This document shows positions 32,093 through 41,206 of a DNA stretch of 64,000 nt, piece by piece. Under the pieces are notes generated by a model, which saw nothing but the letters and a program-made list of their open reading frames with translations, did no database searches and was not told the origin of the DNA. The translations under genes were made by a program, and so were the position numbers. The stretch's first letter is position 1. The number at the start of each line of letters is the position of its first letter. The DNA comes from Pseudoclavibacter caeni (lineage in GTDB: Bacteria; Actinomycetota; Actinomycetes; Actinomycetales; Microbacteriaceae). The stretch covers positions 62,001 to 126,000 of the forward strand of contig NZ_WBKA01000002.1 in assembly GCF_008831125.1 (NCBI RefSeq). The letters run 5' to 3'.

Positions 32093-33363
32093 GGTTGCGG
32101 CTCCTTCGTCAGGTCGATGCCGAGCAGTGCCCGGGCCGCGCGGGCGACGAGCTCGGGGGTCTCGGGGCTATCCGCCCAGGCGTCGAGCACCCGCAGGGCA
32201 CGCGGTGCGTCGAGGTCGCGGGCGAGCGCCTCGCGGAGGCTGGCGAGCACCGGGTTGTCGGCTGTCTCGGCGTGGTCGCCGCCGGCGAGCCCGGCCCGGT
32301 GCGCGGCACGCCAGCCGGCGAGGCGCTCCTGGGCTCGGGCGAGCTCCTCGTCTTGCCACTCCCAGTCGCTGCGGTAGTGGTGGGCGAGAATCGCGACCCG
32401 GAGCGCGTCAGGGTCGACGCCGGCATCGCGCAGTCGGGCGAGGGGCACCTGGTCGCCGGCGGTGCGGCTCATCCGCCGTCCTCGGTAGGAGACCATGCCG
32501 GTGTGGCTGTAGACGCGGGCCATGGGCAGCTCGTTGAGTGCGGTGGCCTCCCCGGCGGCGAGCTCGTGGTGAGGGAATACGAGGTCGCGTCCGCCGCCGA
32601 GCACGTCGAAGTCGGCGCCGAGGAGGGCCTCACTGATGACCGCGCACTCGATGTGCCAGCCGGGCCGCCCCTCGGGCAGGCCGATGACCTGCCAGGCCGG
32701 CTCTCCCTGCCGGGCGGCTCGCCACAGCAGGGGGTCGAGCCGGTCGCGCTTGCCGCGCCGCTTCGGGTCGCCGCCGTTCTCGGCGAACAGGCGCAGCATC
32801 TGGTCGCGGGTGCAGTGGGACTCCTCCCCCAGCGTCCAGCAGGCGAGGGCGGAGTCGGCGGCGGAGACGTCGAAGTAGATGTCCTCCTCGGCGCCGTCCG
32901 GGCTGTCGACGCGGTACGCGTGGCCTCGTTCGATGAGCGCGAGGACGGACTGGCCGATCTGGTCGATCGCCTCGGTGACCGTCACCAGGCGGTCCGGAGG
33001 CTGCACCCCCAGCCAGGCCATGTCGGTCAGGTGTTCGCGGGTCTGCTCGGCGGCGAGGTCCTCCCAATCGGCGCCGGCGGCGTCCGCGACGGCGAGCACC
33101 CGGTCGTCGACATCGGTGACGTTCTGCGCAAAGGTGACGGTGACCCCGGCGTCGTGCAGGGCGCGCACGAGCAGGTCGTAGGCGAGGAAGGTCGCGGTGT
33201 TGCCAATGTGGGTGTGGCCGTGCGGGGTGATGCCGCACACGTACAGGCGGGCGGTGTCGCCCGTGGCGGCCGGCTGCAGCGTGTCGGTCGCCTGGTCGTG
33301 GATGCGTGGGACGGTGCCTGCGCCGGGCAGTGCGGGCAGTGCGGTTGCGGTCCAGGCTCTCAT
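32089..33363 (-). CDS. mshC: Mycothiol ligase MshC (Cys:GlcN-Ins ligase)
   Basis: 424 residues; joins cysteine to GlcN-inositol with ATP in mycothiol synthesis. It is a class I aminoacyl-tRNA-synthetase fold without the tRNA-binding domain, and the length fits MshC rather than CysRS. Zn ligands are likely Cys43, Cys240 and His265; the HIGH motif is HIGN (52-55). The KMSKS motif is degenerate, RMSRT (297-301), with both Lys replaced by Arg or another residue. The ATG at 33363 follows GGAGGGAAG. It lies 21 bases after uppP and overlaps the HAD gene. Confidence 0.9.
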   Translation of the reverse strand: MRAWTATALPALPGAGTVPRIHDQATDTLQPAATGDTARLYVCGITPHGHTHIGNTATFLAYDLLVRALHDAGVTVTFAQNVTDVDDRVLAVADAAGADWEDLAAEQTREHLTDMAWLGVQPPDRLVTVTEAIDQIGQSVLALIERGHAYRVDSPDGAEEDIYFDVSAADSALACWTLGEESHCTRDQMLRLFAENGGDPKRRGKRDRLDPLLWRAARQGEPAWQVIGLPEGRPGWHIECAVISEALLGADFDVLGGGRDLVFPHHELAAGEATALNELPMARVYSHTGMVSYRGRRMSRTAGDQVPLARLRDAGVDPDALRVAILAHHYRSDWEWQDEELARAQERLAGWRAAHRAGLAGGDHAETADNPVLASLREALARDLDAPRALRVLDAWADSPETPELVARAARALLGIDLTKEPQP

Positions 33364-33384
33364 GCGTTCGCTTCCCTCCGCGTC

Positions 33385-34215
33385 TCAGGCCTGCAGCACG
33401 CCGGCGCCGAGCAGCACGAGGAGCACGGCGCCGAGGACGACGCGGTAGATGACGAACGGGGTGAACGAGCCGTGCTGGAGGTACTTCATCAGCCGGTCGA
33501 TGACGAACCAGCCGACAAGGAACGACACCACCGTCGCCAGGGCGGTGGGCCAGAAGGCGGGGATGGTGGCGGTGTCGCCGCGCAGCGCCTGGACGAGCTC
33601 GAACAGGCCGCTGAGGACGACAGCCGGCACGGCCAGGTAGAACGAATACTTCGCGGCGGTGGGCCGATCGTAGGCGAGGGCGCGGCCGGCTGTGGTGGTG
33701 CCACCCGAGCGGGAGACGCCGGGGATGAGCGCGAGCGCCTGGGCCAGCCCCATCAGCAGGCCGTCGCGGAGGGTGAGGTCAGTGAGGTCCTTGCGGCTGG
33801 GCGCCCAGCGGTCGACGGCGCCGAGCAGCAGGCCGAATGCGATGAGCATGATCGCGACGATCCACAGGCTGCGCAGGGTCGTCTCGATGGTGTCCTTGAA
33901 CACGAGGCCGAGCACGCCGATGGGGATGGTGCCGATGATGACGACCCAGCCGAGCCGCACGTCCGGATCGTCACGAGCGACGCGTCCGGCGAGGGACCCC
34001 GCCCAGGCGCGCACGATGCGCACGATGTCCCTCCAGAAGTACACGAGCACGGCGGCCTCGGTGCCGAGCTGGATGATGGCGGTGAACGCGGATCCGGGGT
34101 CCGCCGCGCCGGGCAGCAGCTCGCCGACGATGCGCAGGTGGGCGCTGGAGGAGATCGGCAGGAATTCGGTGAGTCCCTGGACCAGACCGAGGATCAGGGC
34201 GTCGAGGATGGACAA
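33385..34215 (-). CDS. uppP: Undecaprenyl-diphosphatase
   Basis: 276 residues, polytopic. Signature motifs are GLTEFLPISSSAHL (14-27) and PGVSRSGGTTT in the second half, both carrying catalytic residues. It regenerates the undecaprenyl-phosphate carrier for cell-wall synthesis. The start codon is TTG at 34215 with an AGGCGAG purine stretch just upstream. First gene of the uppP-mshC-HAD-trmI-FKBP-pafBC run. Confidence 0.94.
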   Translation of the reverse strand: MSILDALILGLVQGLTEFLPISSSAHLRIVGELLPGAADPGSAFTAIIQLGTEAAVLVYFWRDIVRIVRAWAGSLAGRVARDDPDVRLGWVVIIGTIPIGVLGLVFKDTIETTLRSLWIVAIMLIAFGLLLGAVDRWAPSRKDLTDLTLRDGLLMGLAQALALIPGVSRSGGTTTAGRALAYDRPTAAKYSFYLAVPAVVLSGLFELVQALRGDTATIPAFWPTALATVVSFLVGWFVIDRLMKYLQHGSFTPFVIYRVVLGAVLLVLLGAGVLQA

Positions 34216-34369
34216 GACTCGCCTTTCCGAGTGGGATGAATGGGCGCGACCGGGTGCGCCCGCGCTTCCGGTGGTCGCGGGCCGCAGTGCGGCCGGGCAG
34301 ACCGCCTACCACCCTAGACCACTCTCGCACGGCGGGGAACCGGATCAGCCGGCGGCGTCACCGCTGCGG

Positions 34370-35749
34370 TCAGTAGCGCTCGAGCAGCGCGGTGAGCGTC
34401 CGCCGCCCGAACGCGAGCGTGTCGAGCGGCACCCGCTCGTCGACGGCGTGGTAGCCGCCGGGCAGGTCGAAGCCGTCCGGCACCCGCATGGGCACGAAAC
34501 CGTAGCCGGCGAGGCCGAGCGGGCGCAGCGCGACGTTGTCGGTGCCGGCGTTGAGCAGGTAGGGCAGCACGACCGCCTCGGGGTCGAGCTCGGCGATGGT
34601 GGCCCGCACCGCGTCGACGAACGTCCCGGAGAACGGCGACTCGTAGCCGTGGCCCTCGGCGAGGACCTCGACGGTCACGTCGTCGCCGGCCGCCTCGCGC
34701 AGCCGGTCGAGCACCTTCTCGTCGGCGCCCGGAAGCGGCCGCACGTCGATGCGCGCCTCCGCGGTGGCGGGCACAACGTTCTGCATGAAGCCGGCGTCGA
34801 TCACCGTCGGCGTCGTGGTACTGCGCAGCGTCGCGGCGAGGAACGGCTCGGCGGGACCGGCCTCGGCGAGCACCCGTTCGGGGGCAGCGTCCTCGGGCAG
34901 TCCGGCGAGGCTGCGGATGCCGTCGAGGAGGGCGCGGGTCGTTTCCGTCAGTTCGACCGGCCAGTCGATCGCGCCGATGCCGGCGACGGCGCGGGCAATC
35001 GCGGTGACCGCGTTGTCCGGGCGGACGGCGGAGGCATGCCCTGAGCTGCCGCGGGCGGTCAGTCGCACCCAGGCGTGCCCCTTCTCCCCCGTCTGCAGCA
35101 GCCAGGCGCGGCGGCCGCCGATCGTCACGGTGTAGCCGCCGACCTCGCTGAGCGCCACGGTCGCGTCGGCGACGAGCTCGGGATGCTCGCGGGCGATCCA
35201 CTCCGCCCCGCGCGCGCCGCCGGCCTCCTCGTCGGCGAGGAATCCCAGGATGACGTCACGACGGGGGCGGCGTCCGGAGGTGACCATCGCGTCCACGCTG
35301 GCGAGCATCATGCCGAGCATGTCCTTCATGTCCAGCGCACCGCGCCCCCACAGCATGCCGTCGCGGATCTCGCCGGCGAACGGGTCGACGCTCCACTCCT
35401 CCGGGCGGGCGGGGACGACGTCCATGTGCCCGTGGACGAGGATCGGCGGCAGATCGGGCCGGTCCCCACCCCAGCGGGCGAACACGCTCGGCCGGACGGG
35501 TCCCTCCCCTGGGTCCGGGGCGACGATCACCGGCTCCAGGCCGCGGTCGCGCAGGTATGCGGCGATGTACTCCGCGACGGGCCCCTCGCCGCGGGCGCGG
35601 CCGTCGCCGTGATTGCTCGTGTCGAACCGGATCAGGTCGCGGGTGACGCGGACAACCTCGGGCAACACCTCCTCCGAGGTGGGGGCGCCCGGGTCACGCA
35701 GCGCTGAGAAGGCCATGGAGTCTGTCGAGGCGATGTCGGGCGTCGTCAT
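34370..35749 (-). CDS. M20-family metallopeptidase
   Basis: 459 residues. Dinuclear zinc peptidase motifs are visible: VHGHMDVVPA (first metal His and catalytic Asp), GRGALDMKD (bridging Asp) and ADEEAGG (catalytic Glu plus metal Glu), with a lid domain in the middle. Probably a dipeptidase or deacylase. The ATG at 35749 (MTTPDIAS) is preferred to an ATG at 35812. Relatives of this gene occur near uppP and mshC in other actinobacteria. The natural substrate is unknown. Confidence 0.9.
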   Translation of the reverse strand: MTTPDIASTDSMAFSALRDPGAPTSEEVLPEVVRVTRDLIRFDTSNHGDGRARGEGPVAEYIAAYLRDRGLEPVIVAPDPGEGPVRPSVFARWGGDRPDLPPILVHGHMDVVPARPEEWSVDPFAGEIRDGMLWGRGALDMKDMLGMMLASVDAMVTSGRRPRRDVILGFLADEEAGGARGAEWIAREHPELVADATVALSEVGGYTVTIGGRRAWLLQTGEKGHAWVRLTARGSSGHASAVRPDNAVTAIARAVAGIGAIDWPVELTETTRALLDGIRSLAGLPEDAAPERVLAEAGPAEPFLAATLRSTTTPTVIDAGFMQNVVPATAEARIDVRPLPGADEKVLDRLREAAGDDVTVEVLAEGHGYESPFSGTFVDAVRATIAELDPEAVVLPYLLNAGTDNVALRPLGLAGYGFVPMRVPDGFDLPGGYHAVDERVPLDTLAFGRRTLTALLERY

Positions 35750-35926
35750 CCCGCCATGGTACCGGTCGACGGCGACTCCCAAGGCCGACGGTCGCCGTCG
35801 AGGCCGAGACACGCCCGGACGACGACGACCGGGCCGGCTCGATTTCCCCGGACTGCGATCGACGTGCTACGCTCACATGGTGCCTGCGGGCGACCGGGTG
35901 ACTCGGGAGCTGCAGGTCGTCCACCT

Positions 35927-36014
35927 GCCCGGGTGGCGGAATTGGTAGACGCGCTAGCTTGAGGTGCTAGTCCACAATTTAACGTGGGTACGGGTTCAAG
36001 TCCCGTCTCGGGCA
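35927..36014 (+). tRNA. tRNA-Leu (anticodon GAG)
   Basis: An 88-base class II tRNA with a long variable arm. Acceptor GCCCGGG (35927-35933) pairs with CTCGGGC (36007-36013, one G-U), discriminator A. The anticodon loop TTGAGGT carries GAG. CCA is not encoded. TACGCT at 35868-35873 is a possible -10 box. Confidence 0.95.
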
Positions 36015-36019
36015 CGAGC

Positions 36020-36048
36020 ACGGCGGCATCCGACGAGGATGCCGCCGT
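36020..36048 (+). terminator. Terminator of tRNA-Leu
   Basis: ACGGCGGCATCC (36020-36031) pairs perfectly with GGATGCCGCCGT (36037-36048), 5-base loop, followed by TCTGCATCT. Confidence 0.85.
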
Positions 36049-36199
36049 TCTGCATCTCCGGGGGGCACCCCCGGCCTGCCTTCGGGCCGACGGCTCTGTT
36101 CCAAGCGCGACCGGCACCTGGCACGGCCCCGGCGTGCGGGGTGTCCCGCGGCGGGCTCTCGCCCCAGGGCACCCGGTCCGGACGCGCCGCCCGCCCCGG

Positions 36200-36970
36200 T
36201 CACCGCGGGGAGTTCAGCGCCTTCCGCGCCATCTGCAGGGCGCTGATCACGAGCAGTCCGGTGAACAGCGCCATGGCGACCCGCTGGTCGATGACCTGGA
36301 CCAGCCAGCCACCGAGGACCGTCCCCGCCGCGCCGGAGAGGCCTATCGCCGTGGCCATCCCCAGGTCGACGTTGTGGTTGCGCAGGTTGCCGAGCGTGCC
36401 GCTGACCCCGCCGGGCAGGATCGCGACGAGGGAGGCGCCCTTCGCGATCGTGGCGTCGATGCCCATGCCGAGCACGAGCACGGGGACGATGACGAGGCCC
36501 CCGCCGATGCCGAGCAGCCCGGAGAGCGCCCCGACGACCACGCCGAAGACCACGAGCAGGAGGACGCGACCGAGCGTGGGGGTGAACGGATCGCCGTCAC
36601 CGGGCAGCGCGATGAACAGGCGCACGGCCGTGGCGAGCATGACCAGGGCGAAGGTGATCTGCAGCGCCTTCGGGCGGATGCGCTGCAGCAGCCATGTGCC
36701 CACGTACGCGCCGAGGAACGTGCCGCCGCCGATCGCGAGGCCGGGGATCAGGTCGAGCGCCCCGTGGGCGGCGTAGGTGATCACTCCCACGAGTGAGATC
36801 GGCACCGTCGCCGCAAGAGAGGTGCCGCTCGCGAGTCTCGGGAGCACGCCGACGAGGGACAGCAGCGGCACCATCACGATGCCGCCGCCGACGCCGAACA
36901 GGCCGGAGAGGACGCCGGCGGCCAGCCCGATCAGGATGAATCGCCACAGGTTCACGCGGGTCACATGCAC
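36200..36970 (-). CDS. TauE/SafE-family permease
   Basis: 256 residues with about eight predicted membrane helices in two repeated halves. Each half carries the family's Gly-rich motif: GLFGVGGGIVMVPLL near residue 25 and GLLGIGGGLVIVPVL near 145. The family exports or imports small organosulfur or sulfonate anions such as sulfite or sulfoacetate. ATG at 36970 has GGAGA 7 bases upstream. No sulfur-metabolism genes are adjacent, so the substrate is open. Confidence 0.85.
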   Translation of the reverse strand: MHVTRVNLWRFILIGLAAGVLSGLFGVGGGIVMVPLLSLVGVLPRLASGTSLAATVPISLVGVITYAAHGALDLIPGLAIGGGTFLGAYVGTWLLQRIRPKALQITFALVMLATAVRLFIALPGDGDPFTPTLGRVLLLVVFGVVVGALSGLLGIGGGLVIVPVLVLGMGIDATIAKGASLVAILPGGVSGTLGNLRNHNVDLGMATAIGLSGAAGTVLGGWLVQVIDQRVAMALFTGLLVISALQMARKALNSPR

Positions 36971-37048
36971 GTCTCCAGCCTAGCCGGCACGGGCCCGGAG
37001 CCGCGTGGTGGCGGCGTCCGGGCCCGTGCCGGTCGGAGTTCGTCGAGG

Positions 37049-38590
37049 TCAGTCGTCGGCGCGCATCGAGCCGGTCTCGAGGAACCGCTGGTGCCAGCTG
37101 AGCGCCTCGGGCAGGATGTGCGGGGTCTGCCCGGCGTTCGGGCGGGCGCAGGCCCGCTCGAAGTAGTCGCGCAGCTGATCACGGTAGTCGGGATGGGCGA
37201 TCGCGATCATCGCCTCGGCGCGCTGCCGCGGGGTCTTGCCGCGCAGATCGGCGAAGCCGTACTCGGTGACGACGACCATGGTGTCGTGCTCGGTGTGGTC
37301 GACGTGCGACACGAACGGCACGATCGCGGAGATCTTCCCGCCCTTCGCCTCCGACGGGCTGAGGAAGATCGAGATGTACCCGTTGCGGGCGAAGTCACCC
37401 GACCCGCCGATGCCGTTGATCATCTTCGTCCCGGCCACGTGTGTGGAGTTCACATTGCCGTAGATGTCGGCCTCGACCATCCCGTTCATCGCCACGACGC
37501 CGATGCGGCGGATGAGCTCCGGGTTGTTGGAGATCTCCTGCGGGCGCAGGATGATGTGCTTGTTGTAGAAGTCGATGTTGTCGCGGAACTCGTCGACCGC
37601 GTCCGGGCTCAGCGACAGTGCGGTGGCACTGGCGAGGCTGACCGTGCCGGACTTGATCAGGGCGAGCATACCGTCCTGGATGACCTCGGAGAAGCATTCG
37701 AGTCCCTTGTAGCCGGCGCGCTCGAGCCCGGCGAGCACCGCGTTGGCGACGTTGCCGATGCCCGACTGCAGCGGCAGCAGTGTACCCTTCGGCAGCCTGC
37801 CGGCGGCCTCCTCCTGCTGGAAGAACCGCACCACGTTGTCGCCGATCGCCTTTGACACGTCGTCCAGCGGGGTGAACTTGGTGTTGCGATCGCCGCCCTC
37901 GGTCTCGATGACGCCGACGACCTTCTCCGGGTCGACCTCGAGCCAGGGCCGGCCGATCCGGTCATGGGCGGTCACCAGCGGGATCGGCTTGCGGTGCGGG
38001 GGCACGTCGACGCTGTAGTAGACGTCGTGGACGCCGTTGAGCGCCTCAGGCTGCCATTCGTTGACCTCGAGGATGACCTTGTCGGCCTGCTCGAGCCAGG
38101 TCTTGTTGTTGCCGAGCGAGGTGGACGGGATGAGGTGCCCCTCCTCGTCGATGCCGGAGATCTCGATGACCGCGAAGTCGAGGTGGTCGAGGAAGCCCTC
38201 CTCCACCTGCTGGGCCAGGTGCGACAGGTGGGTGTCGATGTAGCCGACATGTCCGCTGTTGATCTGCCTGCGCAGCGACCCGTCCGTGGAGAACGGGGTG
38301 CGGAACGACACCGCGTCGCTCTCGGCGAGGATGCCGTCGAGGGCGTGGTCTGTGGAGGCGCCGGTGTAGACCCGCACCTGGAACGGCTCTCCCTTGGCGT
38401 GCAGGGACTCCGCCTTCTTCGCCAGGGCCGCGGGCACCGCCTTCGGGTAGCCGGCGCCGACGAAGCCGCTGAACCCGATGGCCGCGCCGTCGTGGATCAG
38501 CTCCGCCGCCTCGTCCGCCGTGACGATCTTGCTGCGGAAGACCTCACTGCGGATGCGATCTGTGTTCTTAACGTCGTTGTTGGTAGCCAC
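37049..38590 (-). CDS. Acetyl-CoA hydrolase / CoA-transferase family protein
   Basis: 513 residues, class I CoA-transferase fold of the Ach1/Cat1 type (succinyl-CoA:acetate CoA-transferase or acetyl-CoA hydrolase). Visible motifs: GFSGFVGAGYPKAVP near the N-terminus, PLQSGIGNVANAVL mid-protein and VVTEYGFADLRGKTPRQRA near the end. It would link acetate with succinyl-CoA. The start is GTG at 38590, with TACGAT 6 bases upstream and no Shine-Dalgarno, so a leaderless mRNA is likely. Confidence 0.9.
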   Translation of the reverse strand: MATNNDVKNTDRIRSEVFRSKIVTADEAAELIHDGAAIGFSGFVGAGYPKAVPAALAKKAESLHAKGEPFQVRVYTGASTDHALDGILAESDAVSFRTPFSTDGSLRRQINSGHVGYIDTHLSHLAQQVEEGFLDHLDFAVIEISGIDEEGHLIPSTSLGNNKTWLEQADKVILEVNEWQPEALNGVHDVYYSVDVPPHRKPIPLVTAHDRIGRPWLEVDPEKVVGVIETEGGDRNTKFTPLDDVSKAIGDNVVRFFQQEEAAGRLPKGTLLPLQSGIGNVANAVLAGLERAGYKGLECFSEVIQDGMLALIKSGTVSLASATALSLSPDAVDEFRDNIDFYNKHIILRPQEISNNPELIRRIGVVAMNGMVEADIYGNVNSTHVAGTKMINGIGGSGDFARNGYISIFLSPSEAKGGKISAIVPFVSHVDHTEHDTMVVVTEYGFADLRGKTPRQRAEAMIAIAHPDYRDQLRDYFERACARPNAGQTPHILPEALSWHQRFLETGSMRADD

Positions 38591-38596
38591 GGTGCC

Positions 38597-38602
38597 ATCG
38601 TA
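38597..38602 (-). promoter_or_regulatory. Leaderless -10 box of CoA-transferase gene
   Basis: TACGAT on the minus strand, exactly 6 bases before the GTG start at 38590. Confidence 0.5.
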
Positions 38603-38692
38603 GCCCACGAGAGGCCGTGGGCCGGCCCCTCGCCGGTGATCGTATACAGACGTCGGAGACCCAGCCCCGACCGCGGGCTCGGGCACCGCGGG

Positions 38693-38698
38693 TACACT
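38693..38698 (+). promoter_or_regulatory. -10 box of histidine phosphatase gene
   Basis: TACACT on the plus strand; expected leader of about 78 bases to the ATG at 38782. No clear -35. Confidence 0.4.
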
Positions 38699-38781
38699 CG
38701 GACGGGTCCACCGCCCGCAGCGCGCGGACGGCGCCGGATGGCGCCCTGCCTCGGGCCCGACCAGACCTTCAGGAGGAGCGG

Positions 38782-39384
38782 ATGACCGCCACCACCCTCG
38801 GACTCGTCAGACACGGCGAGACCGACTGGAACGCGGAACACCGCATCCAGGGCGGCACCGACATCCCGCTCAACGACGTCGGTCGCGCGCAGGCGCGGGT
38901 GACGGCCGCGCGACTCGCGGACGAGACCTGGGACGGCATCCTCACCAGCCCGCTCGTGCGCGCCGCGGAGACCGCGCGGATCATCGCGGACGTGCTCGGA
39001 CTCGGCCGGCCCACGGTGCTGCCCGCGCTGCGGGAGCGCGCCTTCGGTGAGATCGAGGGGCTCACCCTCGAGGAGCGCATGGCCCGCTTCGGCGAGGACG
39101 GCCCCGTGCCCGGGCTGGAGAGCCGGACCGACGTGGTCGACCGGGCGCGGCCGGCGCTGGCCGCCGTCGCGGCACGGCACCCCGGCCGGCGGCTGCTCGT
39201 CGTCACCCATGGCGGTGTGATCGGGTCGCTGATGCGGTTCGTGACCGACTTCTCCCGGCCTCGCCCGCATGAGGTGATCCACAACGGCAGCGTGAACGTC
39301 TTCCGCGTGGACGATGCAGGACGCTGGGCGCTGACCCGCTACGACGCCCGGCCGGGGCGCCCCGGCTACCGCCCCGTGCCTTGA
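38782..39384 (+). CDS. Histidine phosphatase (phosphoglycerate-mutase-like)
   Basis: 200 residues. The RHGE motif is RHGETDWN with His11 as phospho-acceptor; a second catalytic His lies in VVTHGGV. TSPLVRAAETA is the typical family helix. These small enzymes act on sugar phosphates or on cobalamin or nucleotide phosphates; the substrate cannot be told. AGGAGGAG directly before the ATG at 38782 fixes the start. Its 3' end overlaps the convergent alpha/beta hydrolase gene by 19 bases. Confidence 0.9.
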   Translation: MTATTLGLVRHGETDWNAEHRIQGGTDIPLNDVGRAQARVTAARLADETWDGILTSPLVRAAETARIIADVLGLGRPTVLPALRERAFGEIEGLTLEERMARFGEDGPVPGLESRTDVVDRARPALAAVAARHPGRRLLVVTHGGVIGSLMRFVTDFSRPRPHEVIHNGSVNVFRVDDAGRWALTRYDARPGRPGYRPVP

Positions 39385-40325
39385 CCGCCCGCCGGCTCGC
39401 GGGCGTCGCGCGCCGGTCCGCGGTGCTCACCCTCATCGAGGTAGCGGCGGATCCACCGGTCTGCCGCCCGCCAGGCCTCGTAGTGCACGAGGTGTCCGAC
39501 CCCGTGGGCGACCACGAGGGTCGCGTCGTCGAGCTCGTCGACGAACGCCTGCTGTGCGGAGAGCGGGACGATGTCGTCGCGGTCGCCGGCGATCACGAGC
39601 GTCGGCTCCGTGAAGTCGAACGTGTACTCCCCCACGTCATGCGTGATCGAGGCCTCGAACGCCTCGAGCAGCGTCTTGGGCGAGTCGAACACCGAGAACC
39701 ATGCCCGGTGCTGGCGGTGGATCCAGCGCCGCAGCGCGCGGTCACGGGTCTTGGCCATGACCTCGCTCATCACACGCACGACCGCCCGTGAGGAGAGCAC
39801 CCGGCGTGCGGCCGCGTCCGGCAGCGCGGCCGCGAGCTGGTAGTACGCGAGGGCGGCGAGGGTGCCGACCCGGCGCGGCCCTTGCAGGGCCGGCGCGCTG
39901 ATCGGGTTGATCAGCACGATGCGATCGGTGAGCATGCCGAGCGAGAGCGCGGCGCCGATGATCGTCGTGCCGAACGAGTGACCGAGCACCGGGGTGTCCT
40001 CGAGATCGAGCTGGTCGCGCAGGGCGATGAGCCACAGGGCGTACGCCTCGATCGTGCCCCCGGCGCGCAGCGAGGGCGACTGCCCGAAGCCCGGCAGGTC
40101 GGGGACGATAACGTCGCGTCCGCCGGGCCCCGCGCTGAGCGCCCGGGCCAGGTCGTCGAGCCCCTGGTGCGTGCCGCGGAAGCCGTGCACCATCAGCAGC
40201 GGCTCGCGCACGGCGTCGGCGTCACGCGCCGGGTAGCGCCACCAGGTGGTGACGGTGCCGAGCACCTCGCTCTGACGGCGTTCCGGTTCCGTGCCCTCCT
40301 CGGGCCGTGGTGCTGCACTGTTCAC
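39366..40325 (-). CDS. Alpha/beta hydrolase
   Basis: 319 residues. MVHGFRGTHQG is the oxyanion-hole segment, GHSFGT places the nucleophile at Ser117, and the acid and His would be in IAGDRDDIVP and VAHGVGHLVHYE. Substrate unknown. GTG at 40325 follows TACAAT by 7 bases, so the mRNA is probably leaderless. The 3' end overlaps the convergent phosphatase gene. The Arg/Gly-rich C-terminal tail lies in that overlap. Confidence 0.87.
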   Translation of the reverse strand: MNSAAPRPEEGTEPERRQSEVLGTVTTWWRYPARDADAVREPLLMVHGFRGTHQGLDDLARALSAGPGGRDVIVPDLPGFGQSPSLRAGGTIEAYALWLIALRDQLDLEDTPVLGHSFGTTIIGAALSLGMLTDRIVLINPISAPALQGPRRVGTLAALAYYQLAAALPDAAARRVLSSRAVVRVMSEVMAKTRDRALRRWIHRQHRAWFSVFDSPKTLLEAFEASITHDVGEYTFDFTEPTLVIAGDRDDIVPLSAQQAFVDELDDATLVVAHGVGHLVHYEAWRAADRWIRRYLDEGEHRGPARDAREPAGGQGTGR

Positions 40326-40332
40326 GCCTCAC

Positions 40333-40338
40333 ATTGTA
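40333..40338 (-). promoter_or_regulatory. Leaderless -10 box of alpha/beta hydrolase
   Basis: TACAAT on the minus strand, 7 bases before the GTG at 40325. Confidence 0.55.
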
Positions 40339-40399
40339 TCGCCGCGGGGTCCCGGCCACGGCGCGCGGCGCGACGGCGCACCACGCCCGTCCCCGCCCC

Positions 40400-40483
40400 G
40401 GCGGCGTCCCCGTCCCCGCCATGGCGGCGTCCCCGTCCCTGCGCCGGCGGCGTCCCCGGGCCGCGACGGCGGTGTCGGAGGCC
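40400..40483. repeat. 23-bp tandem repeat in divergent promoter region
   Basis: Units begin at 40400, 40423 and 40446, each starting GGCGGCGTCCCCG, with a decayed fourth copy (GGCGGTGTC) at 40468. The array ends just before the exonuclease -10 box. It separates two divergent leaderless genes and is not part of either coding sequence. Confidence 0.7.
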
Positions 40484-40488
40484 GTGGC

Positions 40489-40494
40489 TACACT
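40489..40494 (+). promoter_or_regulatory. Leaderless -10 box of exonuclease gene
   Basis: TACACT, 7 bases before the ATG at 40502, which has no Shine-Dalgarno. Confidence 0.55.
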
Positions 40495-40501
40495 CGACAC
40501 C

Positions 40502-41206
40502 ATGACCTCGTCTGCTCCCCTGCCCGTCTGGGCCCGTGACCTCATCGCCTTCGACACCGAGACGACGGGGGTCGACACCCGCTCCGATCGCATCGTGACC
40601 GCCTCCGTCGTCCGGCTCGACGCCGCCGGCGCGGTGGTCGCCGAGCGCGACTGGCTGCTCGATCCCGGGGTGGAGATCCCCGAGGCGGCCCGGCGGGTGC
40701 ACGGCATCAGCACCGAGCTGGCCCGCGCCGAGGGGCAGGACGCGGCCGCCGGCATCGCCGAGATCGTCGCCCTGCTGCGCGCGCAGCTCGCCGCCGGCCG
40801 CCCGATCGCCGCGTACAACGCCCCCTACGACCTGACCTTGCTGCACCACGAGGCCCGGCGCCACGGAATCGAGCCGCTTGAGGCGCCCCGTCCGGTGATC
40901 GACCCCCTCGTCATCGACCGGGCCGTCGACCGGTACCGTCGAGGCAAGCGCACGCTCACCGCGGCTTGCGCACAGTACGGGGTGACGCTGGAGGACGCGC
41001 ATCGGGCGAGCGCGGACGCGATCGCCGCCGGCCGTGTGGCCCAGGCGATCGCCCACACGCATCCCGAGCTGGATCTGCCGGCCGATCGGCTGCACGACCA
41101 GCAGGTCGCGTGGGCGCGCGAGCAGGGCGAGCGCTTCGCCGAGTACATGCGCACCAGGCGCGGCCAGCCCGGCTTCCGGGCGCGCACCGCCTGGCCGGTG
41201 GGCTGA
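40502..41206 (+). CDS. DEDD 3'-5' exonuclease (DnaQ-like)
   Basis: 234 residues. ExoI motif FDTETTG has Asp18 and Glu20; ExoII is YNAPYDLTLL; ExoIII is near HRASADAIAAG. Resembles the epsilon proofreading subunit and free-standing DnaQ-type nucleases of actinobacteria. No polymerase gene is adjacent, so a proofreading role is uncertain. Its stop codon lies within a 22-bp tandem duplication. Confidence 0.88.
   Translation: MTSSAPLPVWARDLIAFDTETTGVDTRSDRIVTASVVRLDAAGAVVAERDWLLDPGVEIPEAARRVHGISTELARAEGQDAAAGIAEIVALLRAQLAAGRPIAAYNAPYDLTLLHHEARRHGIEPLEAPRPVIDPLVIDRAVDRYRRGKRTLTAACAQYGVTLEDAHRASADAIAAGRVAQAIAHTHPELDLPADRLHDQQVAWAREQGERFAEYMRTRRGQPGFRARTAWPVG

Noticed and set aside
32089-33363. Cysteinyl-tRNA synthetase
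   Set aside because: The length stops short of the tRNA-binding domain, and the Zn-site spacing and neighbours fit MshC.
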